This document shows positions 27,203 through 35,452 of a stretch of 64,000 nucleotides of DNA, piece by piece. Location: NCBI GenBank assembly GCA_040882255.1, contig JBBEBP010000027.1:1-64000 (forward strand), in the 5' to 3' direction. Source of the DNA: PWQG01 sp040882255. Its GTDB lineage: Bacteria; Pseudomonadota; Gammaproteobacteria; Pseudomonadales; Pseudohongiellaceae. Below the pieces are notes generated by a model. That model was not told where the DNA came from and ran no database searches. It saw only the letters and a program-made list of their open reading frames with translations. The position numbers were made by a program, and so were the translations under genes. The stretch's first letter is position 1, and every line of letters starts with the position of its first letter.

Positions 27203-27673
27203 TCAGATGGAGGGCAGAACGGTTCCGCCCAGTTTCTCGCACAGAATGTCCGAGTAGCTTTCGTCCTTGGTATACACGCCCACGAAGCCGATGCCGTGAC
27301 AATCGTTCTGGCCGGCGCAGGCCGCATTGTCGTTGCCCTTGCAGGCGCTCAGACCGGCGCAGGTGAATACGTCGTTGCACCAGGTGACGGCCACGGGGGC
27401 GCCTTCCGGATGATGTCCGGGCCTTGCCGTGGAAGCGCTGGCTTCGCTACCGCCCAGCACCTGGCACATGACCGCCGAGAAGTTGGCATTGCCGGTAGTG
27501 ATGGTGGCAACGCCATCCGGTGTGTCTTCCACGTTCTGGCAATGACTGACCTTGACCGGACCCTCGGCCCCGTCATCGGTCCGGGCCTGTGCCACGGTGG
27601 AGGTCTCGTCGGAGAAGCCGGCCAGCAACAGGGCGGCGGCGGAAGCCATTTTGATACCGTCAGATCGGTTCAT
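27203..27673 (-). CDS. candidate bufferin-type metallophore precursor, internally duplicated
   Basis: This 156-residue protein has a weak N-terminal signal sequence (about residues 1-30) and eight cysteines at 45, 70, 99, 105, 111, 119, 125 and 145. The segment ACKGNDNAACAGQNDCHGIG resembles the Cys-Gly-Asn motif of BufA2-type precursors modified by MNIO enzymes. The mature part looks like two related halves: residues 41-75 (KVSHC...FSAVMCQVLGG) and 95-150 (AVTWC...YSDILCEKLGG), the second carrying the Cys-rich insertion. ATG at 27673 follows AGGAG; the frame continues upstream to 27751 without a signal-like start. It precedes the DUF692 gene by 18 bases. Confidence 0.72.
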   Translation of the reverse strand: MNRSDGIKMASAAALLLAGFSDETSTVAQARTDDGAEGPVKVSHCQNVEDTPDGVATITTGNANFSAVMCQVLGGSEASASTARPGHHPEGAPVAVTWCNDVFTCAGLSACKGNDNAACAGQNDCHGIGFVGVYTKDESYSDILCEKLGGTVLPSI

Positions 27674-27747
27674 GCGTTTGTACTCCTGACCACTGTCATA
27701 TTCGTTCTTCGGGTAATTATGGCAGCGCCCGGATGGTGCTACCAGTG

Positions 27748-28401
27748 TCATTTTGTCGCATCCTCATTACGTGCGGTGCGCCCGGCCAGTTCACGGGCGC
27801 GGGCCTGCAGCCGGTCCAGTCGCAGGCGCAGGGCGTCCACGTCCGCGCGGAAGGCGTTGAACTCGGCCCGGCCGGTCACCCAGTCTGCTTCCTCGTTCAG
27901 GTAGTCCTTCAGTATGGTTTCCAGCCGGTTGCCCGTCTCGCGGGTCTGCCGTCCTGCGCTGCGCAGCCACTGGCCCAGCTGATGGGCCGCCACGTTGCCC
28001 AACAGGGGGGTCAGCCGGTCTTCCCAGTCTATGTCCAGGTCTCTGAACAGGCGCTGAACGCCCTCGGCCAGGTCGGTGCTGCCCGTCAGCGTCAGTTCCG
28101 GGTTGTACAACGCCTGGCGCGGCTCGCTGGCGGTGAGCAGGGCGGCCAGGGCCTGCGCCGAACCGCTCAGCCGTGCGTCCACCGGTCCGTCGTGGCTGCC
28201 CTGCAGATACAGGCGGTCGTCACCGGTGCGCAGGTACAGGTCGCCGCTGGCCACGCCGTTTTTCAGGCCGTCACTGTGGATCTGTAGTATCCGGCCCGCG
28301 CCCAGTCGCGACAGGCGATGACGGCTCGCCGGGTCGGCGGCCAGGGCTGTGTTGACCAGGGATTCGACCGGTGCCAGCAATGTGCTGCTCAACAGGGACA
28401 T
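27748..28401 (-). CDS. ubiJ: ubiquinone biosynthesis accessory factor UbiJ
   Basis: This 217-residue protein has an SCP2 lipid-binding domain in the first 110 residues (DGLKNGVASGDLYLRTGDDRL) and a C-terminal amphipathic/coiled-coil region ending RARELAGRTARNED. UbiJ organises the soluble complex that makes coenzyme Q. It follows ubiE by five bases. The next gene is the bufferin precursor, 74 bases on, with a CATAAT-like -10 but a poor -35 in between. Confidence 0.88.
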   Translation of the reverse strand: MSLLSSTLLAPVESLVNTALAADPASRHRLSRLGAGRILQIHSDGLKNGVASGDLYLRTGDDRLYLQGSHDGPVDARLSGSAQALAALLTASEPRQALYNPELTLTGSTDLAEGVQRLFRDLDIDWEDRLTPLLGNVAAHQLGQWLRSAGRQTRETGNRLETILKDYLNEEADWVTGRAEFNAFRADVDALRLRLDRLQARARELAGRTARNEDATK

Positions 28402-28406
28402 GGTGT

Positions 28407-29195
28407 TTATCCGGTAGCGGCTTTGAAGCCCACGTGCAGGGCGCAGATGCCGTCCATGATGTCGTGGTAGCGGGCCTCACTGAAACCGGCGTCTTCCATC
28501 ATGGCCAGCAGGGTGTCCTGGTCGGGGTGCATACGGATGGATTCGACCAGGTAGCGGTAACTGTCGGCATCGCCAGTGACCAGCCGGCCGGCTGTCGGCC
28601 ACAATGACTGCCAGGCCTGGTAGGCGCGGCCCAGCAGCGGGTTGCGGGCCCTGGAGAATTCCAGCACCAACGCCCGGCCGCCGGGTCTGAGAATGCGCTG
28701 CATCTCCCGCAGGGCGGCGGCTTTGTCTGTGACATTGCGCAGGCCGTAGGCGATGCAAATGCAGTCGAAGCTGTTATCCGCAAAGGGCAGGTGTTCGGCG
28801 TTGAGCTGCAGGGTATCGATATTGGGCGGGGCGCCTTCGTCGATCAACCGGTCGCGGCCCACCCGCAACATGGCATCGTTGATGTCGCCCAGCACCACAT
28901 GGCCGTCCGCGCCGACCAGCGGCGAGAAACGCAGACTGAAGTCTCCGGTGCCACCGGCCAGGTCCAGCACCCGGTGACCGGGGCGCAGGCCGCTCATTTC
29001 CACAGTGTAACGCTTGATCAGACGATGGGATCCCAGCGAGATCAGATCGTTCATGACGTCGTAGCGACGGGCCACGGAGCGGAATACCTCACCGACACGC
29101 TGCACCTTCTCTTCCACCGGCACGCGCTGGAAACCAAAGTCGGTGGTGTTGTCGTCATGCGGCGCGCGGCCGTCTCGTTCAGTGGTGTCAGACAT
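28407..29195 (-). CDS. ubiE: ubiquinone/menaquinone C-methyltransferase UbiE
   Basis: This 262-residue SAM-dependent methyltransferase has glycine-rich motif I VLDLAGGTGDFSLRF, then LPFADNSFDCICIAYGLRNV and a PGGRALVLEFS motif, diagnostic of UbiE. It adds the C-methyl group to demethylubiquinol precursors. The upstream FGFQRVPVEEKVQRVGEVF start is typical. It lies in the minus-strand operon after hslVU and DUF971. Confidence 0.95.
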   Translation of the reverse strand: MSDTTERDGRAPHDDNTTDFGFQRVPVEEKVQRVGEVFRSVARRYDVMNDLISLGSHRLIKRYTVEMSGLRPGHRVLDLAGGTGDFSLRFSPLVGADGHVVLGDINDAMLRVGRDRLIDEGAPPNIDTLQLNAEHLPFADNSFDCICIAYGLRNVTDKAAALREMQRILRPGGRALVLEFSRARNPLLGRAYQAWQSLWPTAGRLVTGDADSYRYLVESIRMHPDQDTLLAMMEDAGFSEARYHDIMDGICALHVGFKAATG

Positions 29196-29218
29196 GGGTG
29201 GCTCGATGTCCGGCCGGG

Positions 29219-29638
29219 TCAGGACCGGTCCGTGTCGGGGGTGGAGGAATCCATTATGTTAATGGCTTGCATGCCCTCTGGCAACGGATCCCGGCGCGCG
29301 CCGGCTTCGCGCAGGGCGTCCAGGTAGCGTTGCCAGAGCGTTTCCCGGTTCCGGCACAGTTCCTGGAGGTACTCCCAGCTGTAGAGGCCCGACTCGTGCC
29401 CGTCATCGAACAGGATGCGGATGGCGTAGCGGCCGGTGGGCTCTATCTCGCGGATGCCCACCCCCCGCTTGCCGGTCTGCAGAACCGCGTCACTGCCGCC
29501 GTGGCCGCGTACCTCGGCCGAAGGCGAGTGGACCCGGAGGAACTCCGCGTCCAGTCCACAGTGTTCACCGCCGGGCCAGGTCAGTTCCAGAACCCCGGAC
29601 CTGCGGCGCAGATGGACATGCTCCGGGATCGCGCTCAT
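29219..29638 (-). CDS. DUF971 domain protein
   Basis: This 139-residue protein corresponds to the N-terminal domain of gamma-butyrobetaine hydroxylase (DUF971), with LELTWPGGEHCGLDAEFLR, GRYAIRILFDDGHESGLYSWEYL. Stand-alone versions commonly sit between hslU and ubiE in gammaproteobacteria; the role is unknown, and a link to Fe-S or iron handling has been suggested for relatives. ATG at 29638 overlaps the hslU stop by one base (TGATG); GTG at 29641 is the alternative. Confidence 0.85.
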   Translation of the reverse strand: MSAIPEHVHLRRRSGVLELTWPGGEHCGLDAEFLRVHSPSAEVRGHGGSDAVLQTGKRGVGIREIEPTGRYAIRILFDDGHESGLYSWEYLQELCRNRETLWQRYLDALREAGARRDPLPEGMQAINIMDSSTPDTDRS

Positions 29639-30993
29639 CACAGAATGAACCGGCTCAGGTCCTCGTTGTCGGCCAGGTCGCTGAGCTGTTCATCGACGTA
29701 GGCCGCATCAATGGCGATCTCCTCCCGGCCCGACACGGACAGGTCGGAGGCCGTGAAGGAAAGCTCCTCGGTGAGCCGCTCCATGATGGTGTGCAGGCGC
29801 CGGGCGCCGATATTTTCGGTGCGCTCGTTGACCTGCCAGGCAATCTCCGCGATGCGTTTGATGCCGTCATCGGTGAAGCGGACTTTCAGTCCCTCCGTAC
29901 CCAGCAACTGGCGGTACTGCTCGGTCAGTGAGGCGTCCGGTTCCTTGAGGATGCGCTGGAAATCGTTCGCGTCCAGGGCACCGAGTTCCACGCGGATCGG
30001 CAGGCGGCCCTGCAGCTCCGGAATCAGGTCCGACGGTTTGGACAGGTGGAAAGCGCCGGAGGCGATGAACAGGATATGGTCGGTGCGCACACTGCCGTAT
30101 TTGGTGGTCACCGTGGACCCCTCGATCAATGGCAGCAGGTCGCGCTGTACCCCTTCGCGGGACACGCCACTCTGGCCTGTGTCATGCCGTACGGTCACCT
30201 TGTCGATCTCGTCGACAAACACGATACCGGTCTGTTCAGTGAGCTCGATGGCCTGGTTCTTGATCTCGTCCTCGTTGATCAATTTGGCGGCTTCCTCGTC
30301 CTTCAACAGCCGGAAAGCGTCTTTGATCGGCAGCCGGCGGTTCTGTTTCTTGCCGCTGTTCATGCTGGAGAACATGTTCTTCAACTGACTGGTCATCTCC
30401 TCCATGCCGGGCGGGGTCATGATTTCCACCGAGCCGGGCGAGTCGCTGATACGGATCTCGATTTCCCGATCGTCCAGGTCTCCTTCCCGCAGCTTCTTGC
30501 GGAACATCTGCCGGGTGGCCGATTTCTCGCCACCCTCTTCTCCCCCACCGTCTTCGCGGCTTTCGCCGCGTGCAGGTGGCACCAGTACGTCCAGGATGCG
30601 CTCTTCAGCAGCATCCTCGGCGCGATACTGCACCTTGCGCATTTCCTCCTCGCGCAGCATCTTCACGGCGATGTCGGCCAGGTCGCGGATGATCGATTCG
30701 ACATCGCGGCCCACGTAGCCGACCTCCGTGAACTTGGTGGCCTCCACCTTGATGAAGGGGGCGTGGGCCAGTCTGGCGAGGCGGCGGGCGATCTCGGTCT
30801 TGCCCACGCCGGTGGGGCCGATCATCAGGATATTCTTGGGGGTGATCTCCTGACGGATCTCATCCTCCAGCTGCATGCGGCGCCAGCGGTTGCGCAGGGC
30901 GATGGCCACGGCGCGCTTGGCGTCTTTCTGGCCGATGATGTGTTTATCCAGCTCGGAGGTGATCTCGCGAGGGGTCATGGTTGAAGAGCTCAT
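29638..30993 (-). CDS. hslU: ATP-dependent protease ATPase subunit HslU
   Basis: This 451-residue AAA+ unfoldase partners HslV. Walker A GPTGVGKTEIARRLA, the pore segment VEATKFTEVGYVGRDVE, Walker B GIVFVDEIDKV and the C-terminal tail LSRFIL (which docks into HslV) are present. The intermediate I domain lies around residues 110-230. Its start overlaps the hslV stop by four bases. Confidence 0.97.
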   Translation of the reverse strand: MSSSTMTPREITSELDKHIIGQKDAKRAVAIALRNRWRRMQLEDEIRQEITPKNILMIGPTGVGKTEIARRLARLAHAPFIKVEATKFTEVGYVGRDVESIIRDLADIAVKMLREEEMRKVQYRAEDAAEERILDVLVPPARGESREDGGGEEGGEKSATRQMFRKKLREGDLDDREIEIRISDSPGSVEIMTPPGMEEMTSQLKNMFSSMNSGKKQNRRLPIKDAFRLLKDEEAAKLINEDEIKNQAIELTEQTGIVFVDEIDKVTVRHDTGQSGVSREGVQRDLLPLIEGSTVTTKYGSVRTDHILFIASGAFHLSKPSDLIPELQGRLPIRVELGALDANDFQRILKEPDASLTEQYRQLLGTEGLKVRFTDDGIKRIAEIAWQVNERTENIGARRLHTIMERLTEELSFTASDLSVSGREEIAIDAAYVDEQLSDLADNEDLSRFIL

Positions 30994-31535
30994 AGTTCGG
31001 TGTCCAGTTCCTCGATGACCAGGTTGTGGTTGGTGTAGACGCAGATGTCGGCAGCGATGTTCAGGCTGCTTTCGGCGATCTGGCGGGCGTCCAGTTCGGT
31101 ATGGTCCATCAGTGCCCGGGCGGCGGAATGTGCGAACTGCCCCCCGCTGCCGATGGCCATGATGTTGTTCTCCGGCTCGATGACATCACCGTTGCCGGTG
31201 ATCATCAACGAGGCATCCTTGTCGGCGACCAGGAGCAGGGCCTCCAGGCGGCGCAACGACCGTTCCGTGCGCCACAGTTTGGCCAGCTCCACGGCGGAGC
31301 GGACCAGTTTGCCGCGATGTTTTTCCAGTTGTTCCTCGAAACGCTCGAACAGGGTGAAGGCGTCCGCCGTGCCACCGGCAAACCCGGCCAGCACCTTGTC
31401 GTTGTAGAGTGTTCGGACCTTGCGGGCGTTGCCTTTCAACACGGTGTCGCCCTGGGAAACCTGACCATCGCCGCCGATGACCACTTTATTACCCCGGCGG
31501 ACCGAGACGATGGTAGTGCCGCGATATTGCTGCAA
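30990..31535 (-). CDS. hslV: ATP-dependent protease catalytic subunit HslV
   Basis: This 181-residue N-terminal-threonine peptidase of the proteasome fold has TTIVSVRRGNKVVIGGDGQVS and GSGGQFAHSAARAL. The catalytic threonine would be T7, so six residues (MQQYRG) must be removed, more than the single Met in E. coli. Translation starts at TTG (31535) with AAGGAG eight bases upstream. Confidence 0.95.
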   Translation of the reverse strand: MQQYRGTTIVSVRRGNKVVIGGDGQVSQGDTVLKGNARKVRTLYNDKVLAGFAGGTADAFTLFERFEEQLEKHRGKLVRSAVELAKLWRTERSLRRLEALLLVADKDASLMITGNGDVIEPENNIMAIGSGGQFAHSAARALMDHTELDARQIAESSLNIAADICVYTNHNLVIEELDTEL

Positions 31536-31633
31536 AACAGCGCTCCTTGTTCTGAATTCAACCGGTAAATCGGTGAGGGGTTGATGAAGGGTGATAGGCA
31601 GAATATGGGGGTAGCGGCGCCGGTTTCAAGGTG

Positions 31634-32299
31634 CTACCGGCCCGGGGAGATGCGCATGCTCTCGATATTGTTGCTGCGCAGCACCCGTTCAGCGCGCCCC
31701 AGTGCTTCGCGGTCCGGGTAGGGGCCAGCCTGCACCAGGTACAGTGTGCGGCCCAGCAGGGCTTCCTGCTTGACTCGCGCATCGAGCCCCAGCCCGGTCA
31801 ACTGGTCGCGCCGCGCGCGGGCCGAATTCTCCTGCTGAAAAGCTCCGGCCTGGACCATGTATCCACCACTGGACCGGGTGGCATCTTCTGTCATGCTCTC
31901 GCCGCCAGCGACCGGTGGCGTTGATTCCGGAGTGACAGGCTCCGTGGTGCCGGTTTCCGTCTCTGCGGGCACCAGGGGCGTGGCGTCGACCACCACTTCA
32001 TAATTGGGCAGCTCCTGGTAGAACTCCAGTTGCAGGCGGGCGGCGGCCCGGTCCAGTTCCTCGGTGAGCCGGGTCTGTGCGGCTTCATCGATGGCGGTCT
32101 GCTCAGCCGTGGCCACGGCGTCGTCACCCGGCCGCCCTGGTACAGCGCCCGAAATATAGGCCAGGAAACTCACGAACACGCCCAGCAGAGTGCCGGTCAG
32201 CAGACCGGCCGCCAACATGCCCCAGGCCGGCGGGGCCGGGCTGGTCTGTGGTTGCCGGGGCGATGCCCGCACCTTGTCTTTGGCGAAATCCTGCACCAT
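31634..32299 (-). CDS. SPOR-domain protein, FtsN-like
   Basis: This 221-residue bitopic membrane protein has a short cytoplasmic N-terminus, one helix (about residues 28-50), a periplasmic helical/low-complexity linker and a C-terminal SPOR domain (YMVQAGAFQ...LYLVQAGPYPDREALGRAE). SPOR domains bind denuded septal glycan. The position before hslV matches a conserved cell-division SPOR gene in pseudomonads. True FtsN identity is unproven. Confidence 0.82.
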   Translation of the reverse strand: MVQDFAKDKVRASPRQPQTSPAPPAWGMLAAGLLTGTLLGVFVSFLAYISGAVPGRPGDDAVATAEQTAIDEAAQTRLTEELDRAAARLQLEFYQELPNYEVVVDATPLVPAETETGTTEPVTPESTPPVAGGESMTEDATRSSGGYMVQAGAFQQENSARARRDQLTGLGLDARVKQEALLGRTLYLVQAGPYPDREALGRAERVLRSNNIESMRISPGR

Positions 32300-32367
32300 G
32301 ATTTATTGCTCCCGCTCCATCCGTTGGCCATTATCCCGTTCGACGACCGCCTGCTGCAAGCAATGGC

Positions 32368-34416
32368 TCACAATGTGTCCTGGGGATCGACATCCACGGA
32401 CCAACGCACGCGGCGGCTCTGCTTTGACTCCTCCAGATGCCGGCACAGCGGTGTGAGAAGACGTTGCAGTGAAGCCCGGTCCGCGCTGCGCAGCATCAGC
32501 TGTGCCCGGTAGCGGCCGGCGCGCCGCTCCATCGGTGCCGGTAACGGTCCGGTCAGGATGACCGGCAGCTGCGTCTGGTCAATCAGTTGTTGCGCGGTTT
32601 CCCGGGCCGCAGCCAGGTGGTTCATGGCCGTGTCGGGACTGGCTGCCTCCGCACGCAACAGGGCCAGGCGGGTGAAAGGCGGCATGTCGGCGGCCCGCCG
32701 CTCGTCCAGCAAGCGCTGGGCCACGGCCGGGTAGCCGTCATCGATCAGCGTGGTGAGCACCTCGTGACCGGCATGACGGGTCTGCACCACCACCTCACCG
32801 GGACGCTCGGCCCGTCCGGCCCGTCCGGCCACCTGCAGCAGCAGCTGGGACAGGTGTTCCTGACCGCGGAAATCAGCGCTGAACAGGCCGCTGTCCGCGT
32901 CCAGCACCGCCACCAGCGTCACGGCCGGGAAATGATGCCCCTTGGCCAGCATCTGTGTGCCCACCAGAATGCAGGGCTGGTCCTGACGGATTTCCTCCAA
33001 CAGATCCTGCATGGCATCTTTGCGGCGGGTAGAGTCCCGGTCCACCCGGATGATGCGCGTATCGGGGAAATGCGATTGCAGGGCTGCCTCGCTGCGTTCC
33101 GTTCCCAGCCCCACGGCGTTCAGCGATTTCGACTGACAGTCCGGGCAGTGGCGATCCGGCGGGCGTCTTCGGTCGCAGTGGTGACAGCGCAGATGCGGTG
33201 GCGTGCGGTGCAGGGTGAGATTGGCGTCGCAGTGCGAGCACTCGGCGATCCAGCCACAGTCGTTGCACTGCAGAACGGGCGCAAAGCCGCGCCGGTTGAT
33301 GAACACCAGTACCTGGTTACCGCGTGCCAGGTGTTCCCCGATCATCTCCAGCAACTCCGGCGCGAAACCGTCCGACAATGGCTGTCCGGTGGTATCCAGC
33401 AGGCGCAGACGGGCGCTGGCTGAAGTGGCACCCGGGCGCTGGCGCAGACGCAGGTGGTGATAGCGTCCCTGGTGAGCGTTGTGTAGCGTCTCCAGGCTGG
33501 GCGTCGCCGAGCCCAGCAGGACGGGCACCGATTCCTCGCGGGCGCGGAGCACTGCGAGATCACGGGCGGAGTACCGGAAACCGTCCTGCTGTTTGAACGA
33601 GCCATCGTGCTCCTCGTCCACGATGATCAGGCCCGGTTTCCGCATGGGCGTGAACACGGCGGAGCGGGTGCCGATGATGATGTCGGCCTCACCACCGGAT
33701 GCCATCAGCCAGGCATTCAGGCGTTGCCGGTCGGTCAGCCCCGAGTGCAGTACTGCCATCCGGCAATGCAGACGGCGCTGGAAGCGTCGGATGGTCTGCG
33801 GCGTCAGGCTGATCTCGGGGACCAGCACGAGGGTCTGGTGGCCTTTCTCCAGGTTCTTGCGGATCAGTTGCAGATAGACTTCGGTCTTGCCGCTGCCGGT
33901 GATGCCGTCCAGCAGAAAGGCGCCAAAGGTTTCCAGCCGGTCCGCCACGGTGTTGATGGCAAGCGTCTGTTCATCGCTGAGAGAGGGCACCGTGTCCGTG
34001 GAGTCTGCCCCGGCATCCTCGGCATCGCTGTGATGGGGCTGGTAACGGGCCGCCCGGCCCTGCCGTAATGCCACCGGCAGCAGGCTGTGCAGTGCTTCCC
34101 CGATCGGATGCTGGTAGTAGTCGGCTGCCCAGCAGCACAGTTTCAGCAGGTGCCGGGGCAGGAGGGGTTCATCGTCCAGCGCGGCCAGCACCGCGCGCAG
34201 CTTTGACGGGTCCACGTCGGGCTTCTGCTGTTCCACGGCCAGCAGGATGCCAGTCACTTCCCGGCGGCCGAATGGCACGCGAATGCGGATGCCGGGCTGC
34301 CAACGGGCAATGTCCGCCGCGTTGTAACCGGGTGGGGCCAGGTAGTGGAAGCTGCGGCGCAGTGGTGACGGGACCGCCACACGCAACAAGGCAAGGTCTG
34401 GGTGAGGGGTGGTCAT
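32368..34416 (-). CDS. priA: primosomal replication restart helicase PriA
   Basis: This 682-residue protein has an N-terminal DNA-binding domain, Walker A DGITGSGKTEVYL, Walker B IIVDEEHDGSFKQ, and an eight-cysteine zinc module (LQCNDCGWIAECSHCDANL and LRCHHCDRRRPPDRHCPDCQ) inside the helicase core. It reloads DnaB at stalled forks. ATG at 34416 was chosen because MTTPHPDLALLRVAV fits the family and GGAGAG lies ten bases upstream; the longer open frame is not supported. In pseudomonads argS lies between priA and the SPOR gene; here it is absent. Confidence 0.95.
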   Translation of the reverse strand: MTTPHPDLALLRVAVPSPLRRSFHYLAPPGYNAADIARWQPGIRIRVPFGRREVTGILLAVEQQKPDVDPSKLRAVLAALDDEPLLPRHLLKLCCWAADYYQHPIGEALHSLLPVALRQGRAARYQPHHSDAEDAGADSTDTVPSLSDEQTLAINTVADRLETFGAFLLDGITGSGKTEVYLQLIRKNLEKGHQTLVLVPEISLTPQTIRRFQRRLHCRMAVLHSGLTDRQRLNAWLMASGGEADIIIGTRSAVFTPMRKPGLIIVDEEHDGSFKQQDGFRYSARDLAVLRAREESVPVLLGSATPSLETLHNAHQGRYHHLRLRQRPGATSASARLRLLDTTGQPLSDGFAPELLEMIGEHLARGNQVLVFINRRGFAPVLQCNDCGWIAECSHCDANLTLHRTPPHLRCHHCDRRRPPDRHCPDCQSKSLNAVGLGTERSEAALQSHFPDTRIIRVDRDSTRRKDAMQDLLEEIRQDQPCILVGTQMLAKGHHFPAVTLVAVLDADSGLFSADFRGQEHLSQLLLQVAGRAGRAERPGEVVVQTRHAGHEVLTTLIDDGYPAVAQRLLDERRAADMPPFTRLALLRAEAASPDTAMNHLAAARETAQQLIDQTQLPVILTGPLPAPMERRAGRYRAQLMLRSADRASLQRLLTPLCRHLEESKQSRRVRWSVDVDPQDTL

Positions 34417-34494
34417 GCGGCGCGTCGCTCTCCGGCAAAACGGGAATGGTAATGGGATCGGCGGGCATATGCTACAGGCCACTGCGGCGTTTGC

Positions 34495-34500
34495 TATACT
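34495..34500 (+). promoter_or_regulatory. probable -10 element for the chorismate mutase gene
   Basis: TATACT in the priA/chorismate mutase divergent gap (34417-34559) matches consensus at five of six. The best -35 is GCTACA 18 bases upstream, matching only three. No operator is obvious. Confidence 0.35.
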
Positions 34501-34559
34501 GTCGCTCTGGCGCCGGGGCAGTCCGGCAGAGATGGCAGTAGTGGCAGTGTGGAGAACCG

Positions 34560-34865
34560 ATGAGCGAACAGCCGGTACCGGCCGAATTGCAGGAGTTGCG
34601 GGAACAGATCGACAGGCTGGATCAGTCACTGGTGCTGTTGCTGGCCAACCGTTTTGCATTGACCCGGCGCGTGGGGCGGATCAAGGCCCACAACGGTCTG
34701 GAATCTTTCGATGCCGGCCGTGAACAATGCAAGCTCGACGCGATCACTGCGTTGTGCAAGGAGCACCATGTCAGTCCCGAACTGATGGACCGCATTCTGC
34801 GCGACATCATGCGGGAGGTGGTGAAGAATCATGAAGCGATCCGCGCCGGGACCGGGGATGCCTGA
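34560..34865 (+). CDS. monofunctional AroQ-class chorismate mutase
   Basis: This 101-residue all-helical protein has ELQELREQIDRLDQSLVLLLANR and RVGRIKAH, the active-site arginines and lysine of AroQ mutases. It converts chorismate to prephenate. There is no fused prephenate dehydratase or dehydrogenase. ATG at 34560 follows GGAGAACCG. Stand-alone enzymes of this type can serve tyrosine/phenylalanine synthesis; no partner gene is adjacent. Confidence 0.85.
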   Translation: MSEQPVPAELQELREQIDRLDQSLVLLLANRFALTRRVGRIKAHNGLESFDAGREQCKLDAITALCKEHHVSPELMDRILRDIMREVVKNHEAIRAGTGDA

Positions 34866-34874
34866 CAGGCGGGC

Positions 34875-34902
34875 TTGCTTTGGCAGCATTGTCTGCTAAA
34901 AT
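34875..34902 (+). promoter_or_regulatory. sigma-70 promoter of rpmE
   Basis: TTGCTT (34875-34880) and TAAAAT (34897-34902) are 16 bases apart. The transcript would carry a leader of about 125 bases, room for control, though I see no clear fold in it. Confidence 0.55.
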
Positions 34903-35032
34903 GCCCGCCCCTTTGCCGCTCATTCCATTGGCGCAGCAGTCAACAGCAGGTATGGTGCATGGTTTCTGGCGGGACAGCGGTCCTGCAGCCCATGTGGCGA
35001 TACCGCATCACAAGCGTGAGGTAGATAGAAAT

Positions 35033-35242
35033 ATGAAAGCTGATATCCATCCTGTGTATCAGGACATCAAGGCAACCTGCAGTTGCGGCAATGTCATGGA
35101 AACCCGTTCCACAATCGGCAAGGACATTCTGGTCGAGGTGTGCTCCAACTGCCACCCGTTCTATACCGGAAAACAGAAGATCATGGACACCGCCGGTCGC
35201 GTGGATCGCTTCAACAAGCGTTTCGGTAACCGCAAGCTGTAG
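35033..35242 (+). CDS. rpmE: 50S ribosomal protein L31 (zinc-binding form)
   Basis: This 69-residue protein has CSCGN near residue 16 and EVCSNCHPFYTGKQK, the cysteines of the zinc-containing L31 type, and ends RFNKRFGNRKL. ATG at 35033 was chosen over a longer in-frame extension because it gives the exact family N-terminus (MKADIHP) and follows GAGG. The stop codon is followed immediately by palindromic element B1. Confidence 0.97.
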   Translation: MKADIHPVYQDIKATCSCGNVMETRSTIGKDILVEVCSNCHPFYTGKQKIMDTAGRVDRFNKRFGNRKL

Positions 35243-35404
35243 AACCCCTGGAACCGCAGTCAGCAAGGCTGTGCGCGCGCCTGGCGCACCCTGTGACTGC
35301 GTTGCTGTGCTTGCCAAGGGCTACGGCCATTGGCGGCGCACAGCGTCTTGTCTCAGGGCACGCCAGACACACTCACAGCCTTGCTGACTACGGCCCCAGG
35401 GGTT
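35243..35404. repeat. palindromic element B1 (family B)
   Basis: A 162-bp element starting at the base after the rpmE stop. Outer arms 35243-35273 and 35374-35404 match at 28 of 31; inner arms 35281-35293 and 35354-35366 at 11 of 13 with G-T pairs for the rest. The central 52 bases (35299-35350) are identical to those of B2, 8 kb away. No T-run follows. It lies between the convergent rpmE and ponA. Confidence 0.88.
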
Positions 35405-35452
35405 CCTGAACGATCTGCCCCGACAGCTGGGGTGAGTGCGTTGCTCTGTTAT

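Noticed and set aside
26279..27904. 541-codon open frame on the plus strand across the bufferin genes
   Set aside because: It is antisense to three well-supported genes, has no family similarity, and long antisense frames are expected in GC-rich coding DNA.
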